Assembly: GCF_032854445.1 (NCBI RefSeq)
Contig: NC_088304.1
Location: forward strand, 18,141,850-18,205,849
Length of the DNA: 64,000 nucleotides
Origin: Liolophura sinensis
Lineage: Eukaryota; Mollusca; Polyplacophora; Chitonida; Chitonidae
Direction of reading: 5' to 3'
A program made the position numbers and the translations under genes. A model generated the notes under the pieces. That model searched no databases. It worked only from the letters and a program-made list of their open reading frames with translations, and had not been told where the DNA came from. Positions 48,801 through 58,740 of the stretch are shown here, one piece after another (position 1 is the first letter of the stretch; the number at the start of each line of letters is the position of its first letter).

Positions 48801-50077
48801 TGTTTCACTTGGATATTCCTGTATATGTGTTTCACTTGGATATTCTGGTTTACATGTTTATGTGTTTCACTTGCATATTCCTGTGTATGTGTTTATGTGT
48901 TTCACTTGGATACTCTGGCTTACATGTTTATGTGTTTCACTTGCATATTCCTGTGTATGTGTTTTTGTGTTTCACTTGCATATTCTGGCTTACATGTTTA
49001 CATGTTTCACTTTGATATTTCTGTATATGTGTTTCACTTGATATTCTGGCTTACATGTTTATGTGTTTCACTTGCATATTCCTGTGTATGTGTTTTTGTG
49101 TTTCACTTGCATATTCTGGCTTACATGTTTACATCTTTCACTTGGACATTCTTGTGTAAAATGTCTACATGTACACTTTCTCTGACAGGGCCTCGGGTCA
49201 GATGTGGCCATACAGAAAATTCGGGATACCTTCTGGACAGCTCTGAAGATGAACTGGAGAATCTGGACTGTATTTCAGTACATCAATGTCAACTATGTGC
49301 CTCTTCAGGTAAGTCACTCAGATAGCTGTGCTTTTTTCAGCCAAGTCTTGGTTTAAAGTGTGAACTGCCAGCTTCCTCCAGTCAAATAAATAAATGAATG
49401 TAAACAGGTGTAAGCCAGTCTGTTGTAAGTTTATCTCATTAGGGGTTTTGTTTTAAACTTACAGATGCTTAAAAGATATTACCTTACTACACCTAATGCC
49501 TTGCCTCAAGCAGAATTCGATATAAGAAAAGGCACAGTGATGTTAATTGCCTTAGGGCTATCTCAAGTACTATTTGATGGCAAGACAAAGAGGATTCAAG
49601 ACTTAGAATAAACATGATAGGAGGAAATCATGATAGGAGAAAATCGTAATAGGAGGAAATCATGATAGGAGGAAATCGTAATAGGAGGAAATCATGATAG
49701 GAGGAAATCGTAATAGGAGGAAATCATGACAGGAGGAAATCGTGATCATATTACAAGGTCAATTTTACAATGGACATAAGGAAAGATTAATTTAATTATA
49801 TTATTAATTTATTTTATTGGAGTTTCATGTGGAAAAGGTGTATAAGTAGAATATAAGGTAATAATTTAGAAAGATGAATGGAAATATGTACATTTAGCAA
49901 GGTTGGATCTTAGATGATGCAATCCCAGATGAAGCGAAACAAACTTTTGTTTGAGTGTTGTACTGTGCATGTAAATGAAGCCAATCTGTTCTTTTCCAGT
50001 ATCGAGTGTTGGTCACGAACATGGTGTCACTGATCTGGACAGTGTACATCGCTGCTAAAAGGAGGCATGACGCCTGA
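42874..50077 (+). CDS. PXMP2: PXMP2, peroxisomal membrane protein 2 (Mpv17/PMP22 family)
   Basis: Five exons (42874-42977, 46702-46809, 47466-47631, 49189-49308, 50000-50077) join in phase to 191 residues, against 195 in human PXMP2. The N-terminal QKRPVLTKAVTSASIAALGD matches the family's first helix region, with GFLFNGPLIHHFYIWLDK in the middle. The C-terminal signature runs MNWRIWTVFQYINVNYVPLQ, then YRVLVTNMVSLIWTVYIA. Four membrane helices are expected. The vertebrate protein forms a pore for small metabolites in the peroxisomal membrane. The spacing of NYVPLQ and YRVLV fits PXMP2 better than MPV17. Intron 1 is 3.7 kb. Introns 2 and 3 carry minisatellites, and intron 3 also a full SINE. 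No frame damage was seen. Confidence 0.95.
45439..45730. repeat. 60-base tandem array, about 5 copies
   Basis: The unit holds TCGGTAACATGTGGTAACAG, TCATGCAGTTTTTCAATTAG and CACAGTTCTAGGCTTCAT. It lies in PXMP2 intron 1. Copies differ mainly in the GGTAAnGTAnGGTAA segment. Confidence 0.92.
45767..45792. other. Perfect 10-base stem-loop
   Basis: GATTTCACCT and AGGTGAAATC flank the loop AGCGGA just after the 60-base array, in PXMP2 intron 1. Role unknown. Confidence 0.5.
46963..47340. repeat. 41-base minisatellite, about 9 copies
   Basis: The unit has CTGTCACCTGGTGAGGTGCA and GTGGTTTTCTTTTGGAGAGG. It lies in PXMP2 intron 2. Each unit carries a GGTGAG that looks like a 5' splice site, an oddity for an array so near exon 3. 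Confidence 0.92.
47782..48029 (+). mobile_element. SINE family A, full tRNA head
   Basis: TCATTCCAC lies at 47773-47781 and 48030-48038 as a target duplication. The head GGGCCTCCGTGGCTCAGTCG, then GTTAGCGCGC, is intact, as is the B box region GAGTTCAAGTCCAGCTC. The tail is short, CAGTCAGATAAGTAAG. It lies in PXMP2 intron 3. Confidence 0.95.
48055..49165. repeat. 1.1-kb minisatellite, mixed 30-36-base units
   Basis: Units pair GTTTCACTTGGATATTCCTG with TGTATGTGTTTATGT, or with GCTTACATGTTTACGT after GGATATTCTG. Three forward frames are open across most of it because the units rarely contain stops. It ends about 25 bases before PXMP2 exon 4. Confidence 0.93.
49617..49745. repeat. 16-base array, alternating unit pair, about 8 copies
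   Basis: ATGATAGGAGGAAATC and GTAATAGGAGGAAATC alternate, giving a 32-base second-order period. It lies in PXMP2 intron 4. Confidence 0.93.
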
Positions 50078-50079
50078 AA

Positions 50080-50215
50080 CGGGTGGCACCATCAACAAAC
50101 TGCACCATCAACAAACTCTGCGATCAGCTAAAAACTGCACCATCAACGAACTGTGCGATCAGCTAAAAACTGCACCATCAACTAACTGCACGATCAGCTA
50201 CAAACTGCACGATCA
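50080..50215 (+). repeat. Imperfect repeats in the PXMP2 3' UTR
   Basis: CACCATCAACAAACTG and GCGATCAGCTAAAAACTGCA recur four or five times directly after the stop codon. They would be transcribed as part of the PXMP2 mRNA. Confidence 0.8.
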
Positions 50216-50321
50216 TCAAACTGTCCTAGGGGTACAAGTACATTGAATACTTGTTATGCAAAAAGACAGTTCATGTACCAGAATTATTATACCTGTGGCT
50301 TAGTAACAAAGACATGAAATG

Positions 50322-50327
50322 AATAAA
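50322..50327 (+). terminator. PXMP2: PXMP2 polyadenylation signal AATAAA
   Basis: A canonical AATAAA lies about 245 bases after the stop codon, followed by a TG-rich stretch (GGTGTTTGC). It is the best 3' end candidate for this gene. Confidence 0.65.
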
Positions 50328-50726
50328 GGTGTTTGCAAAGATGGAGCTTGTCAAGCACTGCCATAAGTAGGTTGTTTTCACCTTTTTAATAGGTATATAT
50401 TTAAGCAAAGTTTTGATTGCAAATTAGTGCATTGTACTTTGCACACTGATTAAATGATATTGCAAAACAATGTATATTGGTAAAATGACATACAATGTGC
50501 AGATTGTTTTGAATTACTAAGCTGACAAGCATATACTTTACAACTATTGTACAAGGTACATATATATGGCATTGACAGCCATTATTTAATTATTGTGCAG
50601 TTCTTTGAACCAGGTGATTTATTTGTTGCATTTATGTGAATTTTTTTATCCCATGGAATGGAAGGCCTCAAAGAACATGCTGGCATACACATACATGCAT
50701 TTTACATTATCCATGAAATCCAGTGG

Positions 50727-50795
50727 AGATTCGTCGTCATATGACTGAAAAATTGTTGAGTACGACGTTAAACCCCAAGCACTCACTCACTCCAG
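50727..50795 (+). mobile_element. SINE family B tail fragment
   Basis: CGTCGTCATATGACTGAAAA, then TTGTTGAGTACGACGTTAAA and a CACTCACTCACT end, form a typical molluscan tRNA-SINE 3' tail, here without its head. Confidence 0.7.
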
Positions 50796-50829
50796 TGGAG
50801 ATGACTTAACCTTCCACAATGTATATGAT

Positions 50830-50915
50830 GTGTGAAGAAGACTGCCAAAGGTTGGTGGTTTTCTCGGGGCACTCATAACCCATAATATACTGGCCACCAT
50901 CATATTAGTGAAAAG
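50830..50915 (+). mobile_element. Decayed SINE family A remnant (weak)
   Basis: GACTGCCAAAGGTTGGTGGT, CATAATATACTGGCCACC and ATATTAGTGAAAAGCTCT follow the family A order at low identity. Confidence 0.45.
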
Positions 50916-51061
50916 CTCTCAGGGCTGTTTTTCAAAAGGGTTGTAATGTTATGCCGGTCTAATCACCATAACGTTACATGTTGACGGCATGCGTTCCCAT
51001 GGTATGTGTGACCGGCGTAACGTTAACGCAGCAGCTTTGTCAAGAGTTTTGTCATGTACAT

Positions 51062-51184
51062 GTTCCTGGCACAGGTCAGTGGTTTCCTCAGGTTTCCTCG
51101 GGTTTTTTCCAGCAGGAAACCTGACCACTGTCATAGAAGTGAAAAAGTCTTGAGTATGGCATTAAAACACCAATAAAGTAAATC
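51062..51184 (+). mobile_element. Old SINE family A copy, 3' half
   Basis: GGTCAGTGGTTTCCTCAGG, a duplicated TTTCCTCGGG block, TAGAAGTGAAAAAGTCTTGA and ACACCAATAAAGTAAATC keep the family order, with many substitutions. Confidence 0.65.
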
Positions 51185-51962
51185 AAGTAAAAAAAAAAAT
51201 GAAAGATTTGTGAATATGGTCTTAAGTAAGAATATTAAGAAAAAGGAAAGCAATATTTTTTTGGCCAGAGCAGTATCTGTGGTGGAGAAAAGTGTACCTA
51301 CCAATCCCATTAGTCATTTATGGACTTGACACTCGAAAACTGCAATAATTAGGCCCGTCTTTTGTATTTTTAAAATTTTGCCTAACAATTCGTGTTTTTA
51401 GAGGCAAGTGTTGGTCATAAAATATATCTTTTCATGGTGAATCTTACATAGTTTAAAATGATAATTTCCAAACAAACTTCAAAACACCTTCTTAAGCTGG
51501 ATGAAACTTAAAAAATCAAGGAATATTTGACCCTTAAGAGTTGGGCAAAATGTTGAATCAAATACAGTAGCAGTATTTTCCCATTATGATGCCATGGTTG
51601 GGATGTGCAAGATAAACTAAATAAAAATAATGAGGATGAAATTATTCCTATTAGATAAAAAGTGATGTGGTAAAATTGTGTCTCGTCACATTTTGTTTTG
51701 TATATTTCATAACCATATTTTTGCCTTAATTCAAAAGGTATTATGATCATGAATGAAGGTTTTGGATATATGGTAACTGTACAACTATCGTTGGTGTATT
51801 GTTCAGTTCACTGTTGAAGGTTGAAAAAAACTGTCTGATTGGAAATTCTGGTGGTCTACTCAAACTAGTCTCAAGGTGTGTAAAAACACATCATTTTTTG
51901 TGTTGACAGAGTGATTATTTGTGTACTACCTCACTGATTTTGTAGATCAATCATCATAGATA

Positions 51963-52070
51963 GTACCGCCCATCAGAAGCCTGACCAATAGGCTGTGCAT
52001 GTATATCTGTCAATCATGTACCGCCCATCAGATGCCAGACCAATAGGCTGTGCATGTACATCTGTCAACC
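51963..52070. repeat. Two-copy tandem duplication, about 54-base unit
   Basis: TACCGCCCATCAGAAGCCTG, then ACCAATAGGCTGTGCATGTA and TATCTGTCAATCATG, occurs twice in direct succession with about four differences. Confidence 0.9.
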
Positions 52071-52640
52071 ATGCATACTTCACAGGAGAGGAGGATCTAG
52101 TAGAAAAAAGGGAAAATAGATTCTGTATTTCATCTGAAGTTTGGCTGGTAAAAATGCACTTTCAGAAGCATGTAGGCCTTAAAATGATATTTTTGAAGCC
52201 AGCACTTAACTCATTTTGGATAAGAAATTCATTAAATTTCATAATAAACCTTTTAAGTGGCCCTATAAGGTGAATTAATCAATTTAGAATGAAGTGAAAT
52301 GTATTTAAAAATATTGTACGTCACTGTGGGGTGAAATACAGTATTACTGAACAAGGAGAGAAGTTCACAAGGAATGGCCAACTTTGATCAGTAGATTGTA
52401 CACAGTCGATTAACACGAGTTCCTCTTTATAAGGTGTTGTATTATTTTGTTGTTTGATTGTTTCGGTATAGATTTAACAGTGTATGATTTGTAATTACTA
52501 ATTATGCATTTTTGTATTACCATGATTATGTTTTACAGGTACCGAGTTTATTATACATCTATAGACTTCTATGTCTTAGTTTTACAAGCATTATTTTGTC
52601 TTCGGTATTCATGAAGTTGGTAGGGCATCTGTAGCCAAGG

Positions 52641-52903
52641 TGATTTCACCCAGCGCGGTGCAGTGACTCAGGAGCCTCTTACCAATGCTGTCGCTGTGAG
52701 TTCAAGTCCAGCTCATGCTAACTTCCTTTCCGGCTGTACGTGGGAAGGTCTTCCAGCAACCTGTGGATGGTCATAGGTTTACCCCGGGCTCTGCTTGGTT
52801 TCCTCCCACCATAATCCTGGCTGCCGTTGTATGTAATTAAAATATTCTTGAGTACGGCGTAAAACACCAATCAATCAAATAAATAAATAAATAAATAAAC
52901 ATA
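52641..52903 (+). mobile_element. SINE family A, near full length
   Basis: It runs from a decayed tRNA head (CAGCGCGGTGCAGTGACTCA), through GTGAGTTCAAGTCCAGCTCA, to ACACCAATCAATCAAATAAA and a (AAAT)n tail. ATGAAGTTGG and ATAAAGTTGG flank it and may be an aged target duplication. Confidence 0.88.
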
Positions 52904-55900
52904 AAGTTGGCTTGTTTTGACGCAATAGCGATTTTATGAATTTCAAACATGTTTCTGCCACTTCCCAAATGATCTTTGCCAATCTGAAAGTTTAGCAAGG
53001 CAAACTGTATGGTTTTTGATCATAAGAGGTATCCCCGTAATATGTGTTCTCGCTGAAGTGTATGGGTTAACTACCTGTTGGCAGAATGATCCAAACAGTT
53101 AACGTGTCTTGCTGGCGATTAGATGCCAGACTCTGAGGTTGGTGCCTCTAAACCTGGAGTGGTCTCTGCCAGTTTTCAAAACTGGAGTGTGTTATACAGT
53201 GCACCTGTTAAAATGTTAATCCCAAAAGATGATTATACTATTAAGAGTGAAATTCTACAATTTAATACCCGGTAAAGAAGTAAAGCAATTGCATTTTACA
53301 CAGTTTTGCTCAAATGTGTTGACAGTGCGCAAATACACAATACAAGATTTTTTATGGACAGAGGTTTTACAGTTTTACAGATTATATGTATTAATACACT
53401 GCGAAGCGTATGTAACTTGAATTCTGGAAAACAAAATTGGTCCACAAACAAAAAATTACTAGTGAATAAATGATAATTTTGTTTCCAAGAGAAGATTGGT
53501 TCCGTGTTTTGTGTGAAGTTTTTGATTTATTTATTTTTTATACATGCATGAAAATGGTCACATACACCAGGCTGAAACTGAACATTTTGACATTAATTTA
53601 TGTTCAAACATAATTAAGTAGCTGTGGCAGTTTGGTGTACCAACAACCCTCCAAGCTGTGATTCCAGTAAGTGAGTTCGGTAGTCAACACCTAATTGTCT
53701 CCTGAGTGAACTTGGGTGGCCTGCAAACGCATACAATAATGTATCTTGCATACTCCGATTTTCATTGGTGAGCAACCTTCAGCCAACATCCTGTGTATTT
53801 TAACAAGGTTATCTCCCTTTGTTTGGCTGTGAAAATGATGAAGTGATTCGCCTTGAACAATGGCCTTCTGGGCTAAATTCATTGGTCTTTTGGAGGATAA
53901 ATTCATTACACAGTTGTTCACTGAGAGGAAATATATGGTTTGGTTTCAGGAAAACTTGTATTGAGCCAAGGCTTGGTTACTGACGCCATATATTTCCATA
54001 TTCTGTCAATTATTGCTTTAATTTTCATGGGTTAAGGAGCAACATTTTAAACCTTGTGTTTCAGCAGGCACTCCTACAAAATACCACACAATGCACAAAG
54101 TAGCCCTTGCTCATAAGCATACTGACAGTTGCAAGAAATATATGTACTGTGTGTTTACCAGGAAATGAAAGTATTGGCCCAGAGACCTTGAAAAATATGC
54201 CATGGTCAATGACAAATCTTTTCCATAATTTTGTGTTCACTTGGTACAAGCTTGCCTGCAGTTAAGAGAGATTATGTATTCAATCCTGTCACAAACTTGA
54301 ACACCCCAATGACCTTGAAAAACTGTACCAAGGTCACGTCACAGAATACGAACAGGTTCTTCCTAATGCCTTAAGTAGTGCACGTTTGGTATAAGTTTGG
54401 TAAAACTGGCTGACGAGGTTTGCAAAGAACTCGTCGGATGTGTGGCTAGAGGGACTAATGTCCATCCCCCCCACCCCAATTTTAGCTGAAGGTTAAAAAC
54501 AAAAAACAAGTTTTTCAAGCGTTTATCGTATCAATTTGTATTTATTCCATGACTTATTTGGCTATACACAATGACGGGTCACAGGCTATATAATACATGA
54601 AGATGTAATCATAAACCTTGGTCACAACAGTAAGAATGGTCTCCAACAAGGCTTTGGTCTGTTCCTGGATGACACATAACGCACAAGCTGTGAATGGGAC
54701 TCGACTAAACAACGTATGCATAGAATGAAGTACAGGCCACCTCAGATTAGATTTACATTGAGCCGTTGCACAGAACAGAACACCCAATGCGAATTAGCAA
54801 CATTTTCCAGCTCCTGTCCAATTCTAAACTCAAGTTTAACTTGACAGTGAAAGTTATCAGCTTTTACATGCAGTCTTCTCAAGACTTACTGTATATTTTT
54901 TTGCCCTTAATACCCCCCTCAACTTAGTCTCCAAATGAACAACCTGCAAGAAGAGCTAACAATTCAATGAAATCAATCAAAATTCTATTCTGGATACTTG
55001 AGTAGCCTTTTTTGATATTAAGTACAAGTGAATAAACAGTTTTTAATAGTCAACTGTAGGAACTGTACATAGTTTGTGCATACAGACAAATGTATCTCTT
55101 AGTACCAAGATGACAGTTTTACTTAATACTTTGATGAAACAAATGATATGAAATCTAAATAAAAAAGGGTGTCTTAAAGTTATACGATAAAACGCAGAAA
55201 AGAGAAAAGTACAACAAAAGCTGAATATACCTATACAAAAAGAAGAACTGAATACTAGTAAATTTGTATGTTTGAGCATAAAACTAGAATACATGAACTG
55301 ACTGATTCTGAATACATTTCAGCAGATATGGTAAAAGTCCAAAAGTGAACAATACCACGGGATAAGCGAGGGAACAGGTGCTCATACACAGGCAATACTG
55401 ATTTTTAAACCTTTTGAAAAACTCAAAGAAATATCTTTCCTTAGTCCACAAATGCATGACCTTTGGTATAGCCAGTGTATTGCAACCCAGTGCATTAACA
55501 GTGAGGCACGGGAATTATTTAACCTTTCACCTTTGCCAAACGCATTTTTTCATCACAAGGAAAACTGGAAAGTGTTAATTCATTACAGGATGGGTTAAAT
55601 TTGCCAGTTGTATATGTGTTAACTTAAATTTCCCCCCTTGTGGAATATATTCATACAAACACAGAGCTGAGTTTGTGATTGACACATGCTGCTAAAATCC
55701 AACACAATGTACAAGAGCCTGGAATACTGTACCAATTAGACATTACAGTGTTACTGACATGCACATGTATGATATATCAACTGCCATTAAAACAATGTTA
55801 AGACCTGTAACATAAAACAGACATTCTTTTTACAAAAAAATTAACCTCCAAGATGTTCTAGTACATAGAAACTCTCACAAAAAATGTACACAGGTCTTAT

Positions 55901-57179
55901 TAATATGATAAAAATAACAATCAACTTATGACAAATTTTCCTCATTACACATGTTCTGGGGTACACTAATTACAAATGCATCTTTATCTTAAGCAACCAA
56001 TGCTCTTCTCAGATTAATAAAATAGATCACTTTTTATTTTTATTTTTTACACTTGAATGATTACTGAAAAGTTATGTATTTTAAAGATTAGAGAAAGGTT
56101 ATCAATTCAAAAATGTTTAGTGGAAAGTTACCCTTTTTTAAGATGTTTAAGGGTAAGACTACCTTTTCTGAAAAAAAGTACATTTTCCAAATAATATAAG
56201 CAAATACTGGACAGGGAAAAAACAAATATGTTCCTTATAACGTATCTGGATCAGTTACAGGACACTAAAAAATAAGGTCATTGCAGATCATATATTAGCC
56301 CAACAGATCAGGAACCTGGGAGCTACTTTCCCAAAACTTTGTAAATCATATTTTTTTATATCTGTAGCTTTCTTCATAAAAGACATCTTGGCTACAGCAA
56401 CATAAGATGACATATTTACGAAAAACTGACTTACAATGTTTTGTTAAAGTGCTGCCTGTTCCACAAAGTGATTGTAGTTGAAGTTCTTTGTAACTACCAT
56501 TGGCAAACCGTAACGTGTAGTTATGACAGTTTTAATCAACTTTACTAGCTTAAGATGACCTTGTGGAATAGCTAGTACCCAGGACTCTGTAGCCAGATAT
56601 GGTGTCGCTGTCAAATATGCTATACTTGTGCAATGATAGATGTTACATGTACTTAATATGAATGATGACATAACTAATAACAAACTGTGTTACAGTTCAA
56701 ACTGATAATCATAAGGAATATCATCAAAAATATATTTACAATGACAAAAGAAAAAAAACAGAGCAAAAAAGAAACAACAACAACATGTGCTCATCTCCTA
56801 CCCTTGGGCCAACAGTAACAGATTGTGAGATTCAGGTACAAAGTATGAAGATCGATGAGTTTGAAATATTCAATAACTTGCATGAAACTTTAACATACTC
56901 TTGTTAAATGAAAGAATTCCAACAATCTGATCACAAACTCTAGACCACAGAATTCTGTCATCTTGCAGAGACTACAAGATATGGACGTGAAAAAAATGAC
57001 CTTTGAAACACGAATCCAGCAAAGTGATAAACTCATATGAGGTAGTGTAACAATTAGATCGTGATTTCCTGACCAGAGCGCCTGTGTCATCCTTATCACC
57101 TTGTACACAGGATTGCAAGTTAAGGATTGGAAAAACTCCCTGCCAAGCAGAACAGCAAATCAAAGTGATGTAAACTGAT

Positions 57180-57235
57180 TGCTTGCTTGATTGATTGGTG
57201 TTATAATGCCACACTCAAGTATATTTTACAACAGA
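57180..57235 (-). mobile_element. SINE family A tail fragment
   Basis: TTGATTGATTGGTGTTATAA followed by TGCCACACTCAAGTATATTT is the inverted 3' end of family A. Confidence 0.6.
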
Positions 57236-58568
57236 TTTACTGAAGGTTGTGAGGGCAACTATCATACAATTGTAAGGATTTTTGATATTGGCAAAGATCT
57301 ATATACCTGTAGTATAATGCATTTCTTCAGCAGTTGCAATGAATACAATAAGTTGGCAAACCACTGCATGGTGAGTGAAACTGACATGAAACTGACACTG
57401 AGATAACTGACGTCAATAAAGGCGATTGCGGAGGAACATTTACCTGTTACATGCACTTATCTACAAAGCTTAGATTTCAATCCCAGGTGACTGTATAAAG
57501 AATTCCCCGCTATCACTAACACTGTGTTACAGTTTTTATGGTACATGTATGTTTTGGTTCTGAACAATAATCTGGACAACATTTTTTCGCGGTTAAAACA
57601 TACACATAAAACCATCTTAACTTGGGGATGAAATTAAGGTTATATTCCAACTGCTTACTGACTGTCAATAGTTAAATATGCCTGTAGTTTTAATCTTGTC
57701 AAAGAGGAGAGAATTTGAAGTTTGAAGTCTTAGTGAAAATTAAATACCTACATGTACAAAAAAATTCAAATACCATATTCAGGTTAAGCTCGGAAGTAAA
57801 TGGCAAAAGAACATAATCTCAAATCCAAGGGGACATAACTTCTGTGAGCAGAACAGAAGAACTATAGCAGAGAAACTGTATATAAGAGTTGTTCAGTTGG
57901 AAGCTTGGCTTCCTCAAAACAAACAAAAGGCCAGAAACACTGCATACATGTATCCTATCCTTTTACAAACTTTATATAAAATTTACAACACGTTCTTACA
58001 ATGTTTGTGATAAACAAAAGAGTAATATATTAATTATCTCCTCCTTCATGGAGTGAAAGCACAGGAAAATCTCATCACAATAGAACAGTTGCCATGACAA
58101 CACAACCGCCATGCTGAATCCATGTCACATGATCATGATGTCCAAAACTACTAGTTTCCTAGAATGGCTTCAAAATTGGTCTTCAAAATTTTTCAATAGC
58201 AACCAAACAACATAAATCCATACCAACAGTTCGGGTTTTTGAAAGGTTCCAAAAGTCCCCAAAAAGTATCTAATCTGGTATGGATGCTGTCAACATTTCA
58301 AGCTGCTCTAGGTGCAGAGTTTAGTGATACTCAGCATCATTTACAAGTGACCAGTCTTACAGTAGCAAAAACAAATGATGATTTCAACTGTGTCTGATCA
58401 AGTGACATTTACCGAACTATATGAAGCACATTCATGACATTTTTGCACTAAGGGGCTGTCATCACATTACCAGCGCTGGTCCAATACAGCAACGGGTGTA
58501 GTAATAATATCATGTGAACATTTGCAAATGACCCTTTAATGGTTTATGTGTTCATGGCACTGTCATGT

Positions 58569-58740
58569 TCACCGGCGACTGTAGATGTCATAACTCCAGC
58601 TTCTGTTGCGAGTACGGCTGCGACTGCGGCTGTGAAATCGTGGCCTGCTTGGGGAGCGTGACCCTCCATATGACCCGCTGCTCAGGGAACTGGGTGACGG
58701 GGGAGTGGGGCGATAATAGGGCACGGGGCGTTTTCGAGCA
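58569..58740 (-). CDS. Far terminal exon: second half of the eMIC domain
   Basis: The acceptor CTGTCTTTTGTTTCAG is followed by T, which completes the split AG-T serine codon. It encodes ARKRPVPYYRPTPPSPSSLS, then SGSYGGSRSPSRPRF, then SRSRSRTRNRSWSYDIYSRR and a TGA at 58569-58571. The first part is the conserved core of the eMIC; the Arg/Ser tail is shorter than in vertebrate SRRM4. It lies about 3.5 kb beyond the near terminal exon, so its use depends on skipping that exon and its cleavage site. Confidence 0.92.

Larger units (their letters stand above)
50328..58568. other. Convergent intergenic DNA between PXMP2 and the Srrm2/3/4 gene
   Basis: No supported gene. SINE pieces lie at 50727-50795 (family B tail), 50830-50915, 51062-51184, 52641-52903 and 57180-57235, with a two-copy duplication at 51963-52070. 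From about 53000 to 58568 I see nothing I can name beyond AT-rich DNA. The part nearest 58569 is likely the 3' UTR of the eMIC isoform on the minus strand, of unknown length. Confidence 0.55.

Noticed and set aside
48039-49325. Three overlapping plus-strand open frames of over 300 codons
   Set aside because: They are translations of one minisatellite in all three frames (YVFHLDIPV-like repeats); the true coding part is only PXMP2 exon 4 at 49189-49308, in the frame set by splicing.
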